DNA of 64,000 nt from assembly GCA_035079385.1 (NCBI GenBank), contig JAVHKY010000052.1:2294001-2358000 (forward strand), read 5' to 3'. The notes beneath the pieces are model-generated. The model was given only the letters and a program-made list of their open reading frames with translations, did not search any database and was not told the DNA's origin. Of this stretch, positions 35,901 through 42,700 are shown piece by piece. The translations under genes and the position numbers were made by a program. This stretch comes from Aspidiotus rigidus. Its lineage: Eukaryota; Arthropoda; Insecta; Hemiptera; Diaspididae. Each line of letters begins with the position of its first letter. The first letter of the stretch is position 1.

Positions 35901-38900
35901 TACTATCTATAGGCATCTTACAAGAGGCGTGAGTTTTTTGTTAGCTCCCATTTCCCGGTCAACCGAACAACACAGAGCGACGATTTTCTTAAATTAAATT
36001 ACTAATCATGGAATAAGCGAGGATGGTTAAATATGTTATAAATAATATTTTAAATTTTCCTCCACATTCATCCATTGTTAATTATAGGCGACTTAAGTGG
36101 TCTTATAAGAAAACAAAAAACAAACAAACTGAATGCTTTAGGTCTATCAACCTACGTGAATCTCGCTCTCAATTTCCAGTTGCCGGCTCGCGTACAAAAA
36201 AAGTTTCTTGTTTTCATGTGGTGTCTAAAAGTCAAAAACAAAGTTCGCAGTTGAAGAGAGCACTAAAAAATTTTTTCTTACAGTTCTCGACGGTTTTCAA
36301 AGAGCTATCTATAGCCATAGAGATTTCGTCAATCACTAGATTAGGAATAAGGTCATCAGAGAACGACCTTGTTAATTGTGACGGTTGATATAATTGTAAA
36401 GGTGTGCGGATAATGAAGTCAGTCCTTCAAAATTAAGTGACAAGGGCTCAATGAAATCTAAAATTTCTTTTAGCTCCTAAGACTAACTTCCGAATTACTT
36501 GAAGGGATCCAAAAGTTGGTTTTAAAATCCAAACCCACCGGGTTATTGAGGTCTCTTTCCTGTTCTAAGTCCATAGTGTTGTAATGTTAGGTGCTATCCC
36601 TCTATCACAAGGAGCTTCATTTGTCTCTAATACCATAATCGGCTTCCAGATATCAATTTAAATTTTGCAGGACGTGATACCCTAATAATATATCTTACTA
36701 TGAGAGTGACATTTTCCTCGTGAGTACGAGTATTCGAGATTATTATTAACAGTTTTTATCACACTCGCAACAGATTGAAAGTCAATGGTGGAACACAGGG
36801 TGTAATTTTGAAACCGAAATTTTGAATTTTACAAAGAGTCGAAATTATAGAAATTTAAATAAAGATCAAAATTCACAAAATTAAAATTAAAATAAAAATA
36901 CACAAAATTAAAATTACACAAAATTAAAATTAATATTTTAAGTCCACAATTGACCCTTTATTTTAACGCGACCGGTTTCGTACAAGTGCAGTACATCATT
37001 TGGCGTAACTGAGCAACATTGCGGAGAATAACCTACGAGTGATACGTAAGAGAATAAAACAAAAGAAAAAAGAAAAAGAAAATTCATGTACGAACAGGTG
37101 ACTCATCTAGCATGTAACGTATGGAAGGATTGAAAAAAACGTCTGAGTCATTTAGAACATTATTACAGTGTCGATTTATAGAGTTTAAAGTATAATACTC
37201 TTCTAATCGGTTCATCTTAGCTCCTTTCTCACAATATTGGAGGGGGGAGGCAACGACTCCATCGAAGCTGTGGTTTTCTTGGTTACAATGTCTAGCCATG
37301 GCTGAGGGAGAATCTGGTGACTTTTTTGAGGAATTTTGAAGATTTTTGAAATCACGTAGATGTTCATTGAACCCAGTCTTTATAGATCGACCAGATTGGC
37401 CGATATAAACATCGCCACACGTACATTTCAGTTGATAGATTCCAGACTTCTCCAATTTTGGGATTGGATCTTTGAGGCAAGATAGGTTTTTTACCTGATT
37501 TAAAGGGTAAAATACAACCTTATAACCATATCTTTGGAGCTCTCGAGCCACAGAATGAGAACCCTTTCCCAAGTAGGGAAATCGAATCCAGGATTTTACT
37601 GAAGTGGAGGAGGGCGGCAAGATAGAGGAATTACTCATAGGATTCAATGAAGGTTTAAACCATTGGTTGATACAATTGGAAAATTCGATCGATGAAGCAG
37701 ATGAAGACAACATTAGGCGGAGACTTTTTCGTTTGATTAATTTCCGAACATCAACCTTTAATTCATTTTTCTCAACGATTTGTTCGATAAAACACGTTTC
37801 TTTCTCCTTGGCCTCCTGGCTAAGAGGAAGGCGCAGCATTCTGTTCATGGACGAGTGAACCACAGATAGTTTTTGAGATATAGGGTGGAGAGATCGATTA
37901 TGAATGGATACACCAGTGTAGTGAGGTTTCCGATATACCGAAAAATTAGGTGTCAATAAGTTGTCATTAATTTCGTCAGTTTCTAATGATATGGTCAAGT
38001 CCAGATAATTTGCGAGGTGGTTCGAATGTGTGATATCGAATTTTAATTTATTTAAATTTCTATAATTTCGACTCTTTGTAAAATTCAAAATTTCGGTTTC
38101 AAAATTACACCCTGTGTTCCACCATTGACTTTCAATCTGTTACGAGTGTGATAAAAACTGTTAATAATGATCTTACTATGAGAATTGAAAAATTTCATGA
38201 CGTAGTACCAAATTCTAATCTAAAATAAGAAGATTTTACAAGAAATAGATCCTCGAGTAATTTCACTATTGATTTATTAATTGGGTTCCGTATGTTTAGT
38301 ATTATTATTTTTTCAGTCGAACTATAATATATTTTGACTCATTCTAAAACTATCTTTGAAAGATTAGGTATTTGCTCTACTTTTAAGAATTGTCAGATAG
38401 GTGTCTAGAAGAAACGTGCTGACATAAAATAAATGTGAAATGCCTAATATCAGCCGATACCTATAAATAGATTAAATTAATTCTGAAATTATTAATACTT
38501 CTCAGTTTGACGTGGTAAAATAAATAACTTGATCATGAAATTAATAACTGTCCGTGTTTTCTAGAATTCCAGTTGATTCTTTCGATTTTTGTTTTCTAGA
38601 TACTTCAAGTTTTCAGTGGTGATGCTATTTTTTTTCTTATTCACTTCATGGGCTATCACAATAGCTATATCATTGATGGTTGATTATAGAGCCAGGTTAG
38701 TGGTTCAGTAGCTTTTTTAATGATATAAAATAATGTATCTAAAAATGTGGAAATATTTCTATTCATTCCACTTATATCAATTTTCACTTCAGGATAGATG
38801 ACCCATTTTTACGTTTTGATGAACTTTATGATAAACCATGGACACGTTTGGGTCCTTTTCTCATTGGAATGTGTGCTGGATGGTATATTTTCAAGACTAA

Positions 38901-40326
38901 ATGCCAACTTAATTTCTCAAAAGTTAGTAAACAGCATTTACAATCAGAAAATAAATAAGCATAGAGATTGGAATTATAGGTTTACATTGCGTTGTTATGT
39001 TTATGATCGTTTTTTGACTTCACAATTTCAAAAGTACAAACTATTTTAGACTTCTGATTTCAGTATAATTTTCTCAGATTCTAATTGAATAGAATTTGAG
39101 ATTCTTTATGTTATTCTCTTTCTTTTCACTTTCCGTTATTGTTACAAGCATGCAGTCCTACATTCTCTAATTATTTAATTAAAAACAAATTACTGTTTGG
39201 TAAGGGTGATAAGCTTAAGTTTTATTCAAGTTTTAAGCCGATAAGCCAGAGCGAAACGATTTTTCATCCGCTTAATTAAGCGGCTTAATAAGCGAAACAA
39301 AAGCTTAAAACTAAAAAAGGCAAAAACATGTGTTTTTTTTTTTTTTTTTTTACAATGAAAACATGTATTTTATTTTCATCTTCAAGCTTTAAGCTTAAAT
39401 TCTTAAGTCTTGAATAAGCTTTAAGTTCAAGTGAAAAGAAATTTTATTTCAAGTTTAAGCCTTAAGCTTAAGCGAAAAAAAATCGACTTCAAGTTTAAGC
39501 CTTAAGCTTAAGCCCTAAAATCGGATCGCTTACCATCCTTGCTGTTTGGATGTTGGAAGAAAAAGATAAATAAATAAATAAATAAATAAAAATATACAAA
39601 TAATAGGCTTATTGGTCTCGTATACAAAAGAAGGAAAGGTATTAATGAGTTGATTTATCTACTGTATGTTATAAGCATTTCTTCCGCTGTTTTTTTTTTT
39701 CAGTTCACTGTTTTATCCTGTTGGATTTTGTCTATCTTCACATTATTATTCTTAGTTTACGGGTTGCATTTATGCCCACTGGGAGCAATAGGATCCTCAT
39801 TGTATGTATCTATAGGACATTCAGCCTGGGGAGTTTCCCTAGCGTGGATTGTTATTGCTTGTTGTTCTGGACATGGAGGTAAGGATGACTTGGATAATAT
39901 TTTCAGAGGAACAAATTCAACAGTTCATAAATTTCAATATTACTTGCAGGATTTATTGATTCGTTTTTATCGTACAAACTTCTCCATCCATTGAGCAGAT
40001 TAAGCTACTGCGCATATCTAGTTCATCCTATTATTATGACGACAACTAATTTTCAAATGAATGCTCCATTACATTTACAAGATTCAATTGTGGTACGTAC
40101 AAATAGAATCAAAAAAATTTTCTGCATATACAATCAGCAGAACATTCATTTCTTTTTTATTTTTGGTCATCAATAGGTCATTTTGTATTTCGGGAATATT
40201 TTAGCTTCTTTTGTTTCATCGTTTGGTGTATCATTATTATTTGAAGCTCCGACAGTGCGTTTGCTCAAGTTGATGTTTTCTCCAGCACCAAAGAGGAAAT
40301 CAATCACGAACCAAACTAATTTATGA
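15568..40326 (+). CDS. NRF-6-like transmembrane acyltransferase, 13 exons (5' end not found)
   Basis: The exons are 15568-15737, 18012-18199, 26331-26569, 26793-26969, 30635-30728, 31124-31255, 32874-33039, 35337-35416, 38600-38695, 38793-38922, 39704-39878, 39950-40092 and 40177-40326. All introns are GT-AG and every phase matches, giving about 645 residues. The N-terminal lumenal part has the NRF domain core (DATGRY, FFFGNDFWLGSKT, CVPLKCS). One membrane segment follows, then a hydrophilic loop, then the multi-pass acyltransferase-3 domain with RFLSLLWVIMVHTY (conserved His), AERNFMFQTVSNATFSVDTF and KYWWRNILYINSLYP, and finally a membrane-rich C-terminus. C. elegans NRF-6 is implicated in lipid/xenobiotic handling; the enzymatic substrate is not established. 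Missing are the start codon, signal peptide and about 100 residues. The two-base start of the first exon shows that at least one coding exon lies upstream. Insects carry many paralogues, so no symbol is given. Confidence 0.93.
16430..16752. repeat. PLE-terminal-like repeat bounded by inverted ends
   Basis: A roughly 27-bp imperfect inverted repeat bounds the block: ATTATTAAAGCGTTAGAGGA near 16441 and its complement near 16718-16745. Inside lies a hammerhead-ribozyme-like motif (16655-16688). Such motifs are known from the terminal repeats of Penelope-like elements, so this may be a solo terminus. No protein remnant was recognised. Confidence 0.4.
16655..16688 (+). ncRNA. Hammerhead-ribozyme-like motif
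   Basis: The order is CTGATGA, one extra T, the helix GACGTT-TT-AACGTC, GAAA, then a very short helix III (ACC-GC-GGT) and C. This matches the minimal type-I hammerhead layout seen in Penelope-like elements, with cleavage expected after C16688. The extra base between CTGATGA and helix II is unusual. Helix I can be drawn only poorly from the flanks, so activity is doubtful. Confidence 0.45.
17325..17515. mobile_element. 191-bp hAT-like MITE
   Basis: An 8-bp duplication TTTCTAAA flanks it (17317-17324 and 17516-17523). The ends are GAGGGACGGCAA and TTGCCGGCCCTG, i.e. a CAGGG-CGGCAA type inverted terminus with mismatches. The inverted similarity extends inward (CAGTGTATAGCGAA versus its complement). 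Eight-bp duplications and CAGGG termini are typical of hAT elements. No gene is inside. Confidence 0.8.
17720..17866. mobile_element. 147-bp palindromic MITE
   Basis: The ends AGGGCTTTTAC and GTAAAAGCCCT are perfect inverted repeats, and most of the element folds back on itself (ATGTTTACATTTTT, AGGACGAA and GAGCGAGAAAGA pair with the other arm). A 5-bp duplication ATTGA flanks it (17715-17719, 17867-17871). It lies in the first intron of the NRF-like gene. Confidence 0.8.
17918..17960. repeat. (ATT)n microsatellite
   Basis: A nearly perfect TAT/ATT trinucleotide run in the intron, 50 bp before the acceptor of the next exon. Confidence 0.85.
18012..18199 (+). CDS. NRF-like exon 2
   Basis: Acceptor CAACAG/ACT and donor ATT/GTAAGT; starts phase 0, ends phase 2. 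It encodes the end of the lumenal NRF domain (SIGMCVPLKCS with paired Cys) and a charged stretch that leads to the first membrane segment in the next exon. Confidence 0.9.
18200..20519. other. Intron sequence, nothing recognised
   Basis: First part of the 8.1-kb intron. AT-rich, with chance open frames only and A-rich runs near 19990. Confidence 0.5.
20520..20985. repeat. Dispersed repeat ending in an AGTCGAAAAGTCGGTAAA terminus, copy 1
   Basis: Homologous in order to 62715-63444. Shared blocks are TTTATCTTGAG, AACTATTCATCCA-type sequence, GAGAGAAAATTGAGGA, GACCA-A-TTGAAGAAAAT, ATTAGTTTTG-AGGAG, GTCTCACAGTGATCT and TTCATTCCCG. It ends in the hairpin GACTTTTC-AGTC-GAAAAGTC followed by GGTAAAAA. 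No coding capacity. The terminal hairpin suggests a Helitron-type or other non-autonomous element, but this is unproven. Confidence 0.6.
20986..21889. other. Intron sequence, nothing recognised
   Basis: AT-rich, no repeat or exon identified. Confidence 0.5.
21890..22510. repeat. Composite repeat, inverted copy of the 5.8-6.9 kb family
   Basis: Several units contain CCAAGTCCCC-CCTATCATA and GGAAAAATGTCGACTC. The modules AACAGGGAACCAGTTTTAT and GAAATTTGCCGTGCGCCGT occur as in the 6.2-kb copy, and units run in both orientations. Confidence 0.65.
23119..23202. repeat. Short foldback repeat
   Basis: TATGAGGAGGGTTCTGGCAG at the left pairs with the complement of CTGCCAG-like GCCAGATACGTCCTCATA at the right, with AAGGGCCT/AGGCCCTT near the loop. 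Probably a small MITE; no clear target duplication. Confidence 0.5.
23552..23790. repeat. Palindromic MITE-like repeat
   Basis: The arms contain GGCATTTTGCTCCCATAAGA then AATACATG at about 23570-23610, and the complement at about 23740-23775. TTTGTCCATT and its complement lie outside. The arms are about 60-80 bp and face each other across about 100 bp. Intronic. Confidence 0.6.
24496..24782. mobile_element. 287-bp hAT-like MITE
   Basis: A perfect 8-bp duplication GTTACTTT flanks it (24488-24495, 24783-24790). The inverted termini are CTTAGACCATACAACAGATA at the left and the complement of TTTAGACCATACAACAGATA at the right. Internal arms also pair (AATAAGGGGGACTGGACC with GGTCCAATCCCCCTTATT). 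No gene is inside. Confidence 0.88.
25241..25507. mobile_element. 267-bp hAT-like MITE
   Basis: A perfect 8-bp duplication GCTTTGCT flanks it (25233-25240, 25508-25515). The ends CTTTGACTA and TAGTCAAAG are inverted, and GGACTGAG / CTCAGTCC continue the arms. GCGGAGGACTCC pairs with GGAGTCCTCCGC internally. It has the same general design as the MITE 450 bp upstream but a different sequence. Confidence 0.85.
25516..26330. other. Intron sequence before NRF-like exon 3
   Basis: No feature recognised. It ends in the acceptor TATTTTGCAG. Confidence 0.5.
26331..26569 (+). CDS. NRF-like exon 3 (first membrane segment)
   Basis: Acceptor TTTTGCAG/C, donor GGAG/GTATTT. Encodes TILAAVVVLTIIGTFYEIS, a clear membrane segment, then a long charged loop (Asn/Lys/Glu rich). 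One carried-in base and one carried-out base fit the neighbouring exons. Confidence 0.92.
26793..26969 (+). CDS. NRF-like exon 4 (acyltransferase His motif)
   Basis: Acceptor ATGGCAG/GA, donor GCAG/GTACGT. Encodes CVHGLRFLSLLWVIMVHTY. The R...H spacing matches the conserved arginine-histidine signature of acyltransferase-3 membrane enzymes (His codon 26939-26941). Confidence 0.93.
26970..29169. other. Intron sequence, nothing recognised
   Basis: AT-rich, with chance open frames only. Confidence 0.5.
29170..30445 (-). mobile_element. Penelope-like element 3' fragment with inverted flanks, copy at 30 kb
   Basis: Minus-strand remnants run from a PLE linker (about 30330-30080) through the GIY-YIG nuclease (about 30040-29850), broken by frameshifts. 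SGVYTFQCSDC lies in one frame and AVYIGETSRQLCTTVQNHFE in another. The position of the usual catalytic Arg is Thr. The outer ends are inverted: AGTCAATGAAATAAT...ACCGCACAGAATTAAAATTC at 29190-29235 mirrors 30393-30440, and AAACGACGAGGTC...TTTAAATATCGAAAATCG at about 29427 mirrors 30347-30390. About 180 bp in the left arm has no counterpart in the right. Confidence 0.7.
29792..30330 (-). pseudogene. PLE GIY-YIG nuclease pseudogene
   Basis: The linker and GIY-YIG domain of a Penelope-like protein are readable only by changing frame at least twice. YIGETSRQL is clear, and downstream residues such as LAFAENLSDCGYKFDRQKDL fit the family pattern. Normally this domain nicks target DNA during retrotransposition; this copy is dead. 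Confidence 0.65.
30635..30728 (+). CDS. NRF-like exon 5
   Basis: Acceptor TTTTACAG/AA, donor TTAG/GTATGA. Encodes LAERNFMFQTVSNATFSVD followed by TFFFI, one of the most conserved stretches of the family, entering a membrane segment. Confidence 0.93.
31124..31255 (+). CDS. NRF-like exon 6
   Basis: Acceptor TTGTTTCAG/T, donor ACG/GTAAAT. Continues the membrane segment (SGLLVTYLYFK) and adds a Lys/Asn-rich cytoplasmic or lumenal loop. Confidence 0.92.
31911..32105. mobile_element. Diverged MITE of the CAGGCGCGGATCC family
   Basis: Starts CAGGGGTGGATCCAGAC and ends GCGCGAATCCGTGCCTG, inverted with mismatches. The interior has the same G-rich and T-rich tracts as the copies at 5358 and 32570. 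No clean target duplication. Confidence 0.55.
32570..32760. mobile_element. 191-bp MITE, CAGGCGCGGATCC family, copy 2
   Basis: Termini CAGGCGCGGATCCA and TCTGGATCCGCGCCTG, nearly identical along its length to 5358-5543 (G run, A run, TCCTTT-AACTTTTTTTGGAT, CCCCTCCCAAAGT). No perfect flanking duplication. It ends 113 bp before NRF-like exon 7. Confidence 0.85.
32874..33039 (+). CDS. NRF-like exon 7
   Basis: Acceptor GATGCAG/G, donor GATATG/GTAAAT. Encodes RLTPAYMFVLLIAEISMRW and then CDKYWWRNILYINSLYPMK, a signature block of the NRF acyltransferase domain. Confidence 0.94.
33405..34290. repeat. Long inverted repeat, ~180-bp arms
   Basis: 33405-33590 and 34095-34290 are inverted copies. Shared blocks include AACAAAAGTTGTTCC, AAAGCTCCTCTACATTTTTA, ACCTCAAATTTATATT and GTATTCATAGCAAAAA (left-arm strand). 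About 500 bp separates them. It could be one foldback element or two opposite insertions of one repeat. Confidence 0.7.
34785..35065. repeat. Hairpin with ~90-bp arms
   Basis: 34785-34876 and 34976-35065 are near-perfect inverted copies, including ACAAAGACCGCAGATATAAA and GGAGAAGATGCGAGATCTTT on the left arm and their complements on the right. The loop is about 100 bp. The frames reading through both arms in opposite senses are artefacts of the inversion. Confidence 0.8.
35337..35416 (+). CDS. NRF-like exon 8
   Basis: Acceptor TTTTTCTAG/TGT, donor TTGAG/GTGAGT. Encodes CMLWSWYVSNDTQFYVLGII and on into a membrane segment, a highly typical NRF block. Confidence 0.93.
35417..36691. other. Intron sequence, nothing recognised
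   Basis: No repeat or exon identified; chance open frames only. Confidence 0.5.
36970..37003 (-). ncRNA. Hammerhead-like motif in PLE 3' region
   Basis: On the minus strand the order is CCAAATGAT, helix GTAC-TGCACTT-GTAC, GAAAC, CGGTC. It has the helix II, GAAA, tiny helix III and GTC layout of the 16.66-kb motif, including the extra T. Two bases of the CTGATGA core differ (CAAATGA), so it is probably inactive. It lies about 80 bp after the PLE stop codon. Confidence 0.45.
37084..38088 (-). CDS. PLE C-terminal protein (RT end + GIY-YIG nuclease), truncated
   Basis: An uninterrupted 334-residue frame. Residues 28-70 (YLDLTISL, NFSVYRKPHYTGVSIHNRS) are the end of the Penelope-type reverse transcriptase. 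Residues 165-200 are the linker (WIRFPYLGKGSHSVARELQR). Residues 215-300 are a GIY-YIG nuclease with SGIYQLKC, VYIGQSGRS, NEHL and a late LEEYY holding the conserved Glu. Residue 239 is Gly where the family usually has the catalytic Arg. The ATG at 38088 lies in the inverted arm and is not a native start. The full protein would be about twice as long. Confidence 0.82.
   Translation of the reverse strand: MNFTKSRNYRNLNKLKFDITHSNHLANYLDLTISLETDEINDNLLTPNFSVYRKPHYTGVSIHNRSLHPISQKLSVVHSSMNRMLRLPLSQEAKEKETCFIEQIVEKNELKVDVRKLIKRKSLRLMLSSSASSIEFSNCINQWFKPSLNPMSNSSILPPSSTSVKSWIRFPYLGKGSHSVARELQRYGYKVVFYPLNQVKNLSCLKDPIPKLEKSGIYQLKCTCGDVYIGQSGRSIKTGFNEHLRDFKNLQNSSKKSPDSPSAMARHCNQENHSFDGVVASPLQYCEKGAKMNRLEEYYTLNSINRHCNNVLNDSDVFFNPSIRYMLDESPVRT
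38600..38695 (+). CDS. NRF-like exon 9
   Basis: Acceptor TTTTCTAG/A, donor GCCAG/GTTAGT. Encodes FKFSVVMLFFFLFTSWAITI and more, one membrane segment. Confidence 0.9.
38793..38922 (+). CDS. NRF-like exon 10
   Basis: Acceptor CACTTCAG/G, donor CAAAA/GTTAGT. Encodes DELYDKPWTRLGPFLIGMCA, the conserved block preceding a membrane segment. The 97-bp intron before it is free of repeats. Confidence 0.93.
39201..39541. mobile_element. 341-bp hAT-like MITE
   Basis: An 8-bp duplication CTGTTTGG flanks it (39193-39200, 39542-39549). The ends are TAAGGGTGATAAGC and GCTTACCATCCTTG. The interior repeats AAGTTTAAGCCTTAAGCTTA several times and carries an 18-T run. It ends 162 bp before the acceptor of NRF-like exon 11. 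Confidence 0.85.
39704..39878 (+). CDS. NRF-like exon 11
   Basis: Acceptor T(10)CAG/TTC, donor GGAG/GTAAGG. Encodes LSCWILSIFTLLFLVYGLHL and SLYVSIGHSAWGVSLAWIVI, i.e. two membrane segments. Confidence 0.92.
39950..40092 (+). CDS. NRF-like exon 12
   Basis: Acceptor ACTTGCAG/GA, donor ATTGTG/GTACGT. Encodes HPLSRLSYCAYLVHPIIMTT, the conserved C-terminal LSxLSYxxYLxH block of the acyltransferase domain. Confidence 0.93.
40177..40326 (+). CDS. NRF-like exon 13 (stop codon)
   Basis: Acceptor CATCAATAG/GTC. Encodes the last membrane segment (NILASFVSSFGVSLLFEAP) and a short basic tail, ending in TGA at 40324-40326. Confidence 0.92.
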   Translation, partial: VILYFGNILASFVSSFGVSLLFEAPTVRLLKLMFSPAPKRKSITNQTNL

Positions 40327-40855
40327 AAATATAATTTTATATGTGTATTTGTAATTTATGATTTCTCGAAATCTTCCATGACACTTGAAAACCACAATTG
40401 TATAATCTTTTACTCATTTTGTAGTTTTATTTTTTCAATCAAACACACATCGACCATTTGTGAATAAGTACGTTGGTGTTGACAAGAATTTTTTAAATAT
40501 TGTAATTGAAAAGCTCCACATCTGTGAGCATTGTTTTGTTTTAAAATACAATATAATTGTAAACGCTATTCTTACGTATATTTAAAACTAGTCTACCTAG
40601 GAAATAGAAAATGATTTTTAAGATTTTCAATGTATATCAGCTTCTATTTTTTATTTTCTCTATTGTTTTCTTCTCTTTCTTTCCAGTAGTGATGTCAATT
40701 GTAAAATTTACAATGTGAATATTGGTACTATGGATTAAATTTCTAGTGAGCGTAGCTTTCTAATTAGTTCCTAGAAATATCTCAGAATTATTTATTCACC
40801 ATTTTGTTCTTCCCACAGTAAACTATCATGAGAATAAAGTTTTGTTAAAGTTTTA
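40327..40855 (+). other. Probable 3' untranslated region
   Basis: AT-rich and non-coding, up to the AATAAA at 40832-40837, which is a good polyadenylation signal position. The length is inferred. Confidence 0.5.
40832..40837 (+). terminator. Candidate polyadenylation signal AATAAA
   Basis: First canonical hexamer downstream of the NRF-like stop codon, 506 bp after it. Confidence 0.45.
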
Positions 40856-41939
40856 CTAAGTATGAGAAAGAAAATACAAAATAGAAAGGAAAGTATAAGG
40901 AAGAATGGAGTGGAGACAGCATAAAAATATGGGTTTGTTTTTTTTGGCACAAAAAGAAGAGTAAGATATCACAAAAAAATGAATACTTCAAGAGGTTCAC
41001 AGTCATTTTACAAAATGAAGAAAAAAAAGACAGTAAACATAAAAAATAATACGTGAACATAGAAAAAAGACATCAAACAAAAAAGTAAGAAAATCACAAA
41101 AAATGAGGTGCTTTACCAAAAAAAAAAAAAAAACACAAAAACTAAGCATATTAACCACTTTTCATTCTCTCATTGTCCTTATTTGTTTGATACAAAATAA
41201 CTGTTACTCGCTTTTTCTGGGGGAAAAAAAATTTCATTTTTCATTGCGACATTCCAACAACAAAATGGCATTTTTTTTTCAAAATAAGCATATTTTTGAA
41301 ACTTGCTAAGCATTATTTTTATTCAATTTCTTATATCAATAATCGACACCCAAATACCTCCTTCTACTTTCGCTTCAATGAATGAAATATCCATCAAAAC
41401 GTGAAAAGATAGGAGAACAAAGCCAAGGGGGAGGGAGTGGGGCACAAGAATGTAATAGTGTTATTGTTCAATTGATTATCAAATCACAAAAAATAAATAA
41501 ATTTTTGGGCACTGTCACTCACACTTCATGAAAGGGAACATTTTTCATTTTCCATCGCAATATCCATTTCTTTTGTTGCTGGATGGTTAATAAACTGATA
41601 TTTGACTTATTGCGCTCCAAATTTCAAAATTAAAACAAAAAAATCTCGAACTAATAATCTGGTTTTTAAAAAGAAGTACCCTAAGCACATATGAACCTCT
41701 GATAATTCTCAATTTCACGTAAATCGACCCAATGGCTAGGGAGAACATTTGTGCACAAAATTTAGTACATACATGCATACCTATACTAAAAAAATGATTA
41801 TATAAATTTGAGCTAATGTTGAAATTGTGATACACACCCTCTAAAACACTGAGAAAGCATACCTTACACCAAACATTCCACTGTGCGTAAGACTACAATA
41901 CAGTCTTCCTAAAGTCGGTAAAAAATATTATATTCAACA
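40856..41939. other. Intergenic, nothing recognised
   Basis: A-rich runs (about 41118-41132) and chance frames. The word AAAGTCGGTAAAAA at about 41912 matches the terminus of the dispersed repeat at 20.5 and 63.4 kb and directly precedes the R1 fragment. Confidence 0.5.
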
Positions 41940-42510
41940 AGCTCCATTTGTGTCTTCTTCTTTCTTCAGGGATGATATTTTTCTTCTTCCTGCACATCTG
42001 GATGTTGATGAATAATGATACACAGGTGTCGAGTAGGCCATAGTATGGTTCTGCATTTGCCTTTTGAGTCCTTGTCCATCTTCTTCTTCATAATGGTGGC
42101 CGCAAATGCAGACACCTGGTTTCATGCTTCTTCAGAACTTAGCAGGGTGGATACCAGGCTACTTAGGGCAAGCGCTTCATCTGCCCGATCTCTTGAAGAG
42201 ACTGACTAAGCTTGTCGCGCTCACACCTCCACGCCTAACACTCAAATAAGGTGTGTTGTGGTCCACTATCCTGCTCTTGGTTAGAGTACAAACACGTTGC
42301 CTGCTCAACTTTCCTTAACTTCTCATGAAGGTACTTGTTGAAGCAGCCATGGCCGCTTAACACCTGCGTCAGGTGAAAGTTCAGCTGACTGTGGACTGGG
42401 TTCATCCACTCATCAAGGTCACGTATTAGCGCACGGGTAGTCCACATACCCAGCTCGCCCTAGGCAATTCTTGGTTTCCATTTTACGAGCAAGGAACGCC
42501 TGGCCTCCTG
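41940..42510 (-). pseudogene. R1-like ORF2 C-terminal fragment (copy 2, 3' part)
   Basis: Minus-strand sequence closely similar to 8660-9230 of the large element. It includes LNFHLTQVLSGHGCFNKYLH and the zinc region (Cys to Tyr at its second position: CLYSNQ instead of CSHCNQ), with extra stops. It continues at 43321 after the insertion. Confidence 0.85.
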
Positions 42511-42700
42511 CACTGAAAGAAATATTCTATAAAAAAGGGAATAGTTACAATATTTTTAGCGTACACTCTTAACTTTTACTAATCACTCTTTAACTTTTAC
42601 TAATGTTTGTAAAAGTTGAGCATTGGGTGCTAAAAATGTTGAAACTATTCCCTTTTTTTGCTCTTGTCACTTGTTTATCAATTTATTAATAACCGTTATA

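Larger units (their letters stand above)
36706..38169 (-). mobile_element. Penelope-like element 3' fragment, 14-bp TSD, inverted arms
   Basis: ATCTTACTATGAGA is repeated at 36692-36705 and 38170-38183 and looks like a target-site duplication. Inside, 36742-36864 and 38046-38168 are inverted copies of each other (ATTATTAACAGTTTTTATCA, GGTGTAATTTTGAAACCG and so on). Between them lie the C-terminal coding part (38088-37084, minus) and a hammerhead-like motif (37003-36970, minus). The reverse transcriptase catalytic part is missing, so this is a 5'-truncated insertion with part of its sequence present twice in opposite senses. Confidence 0.82.
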
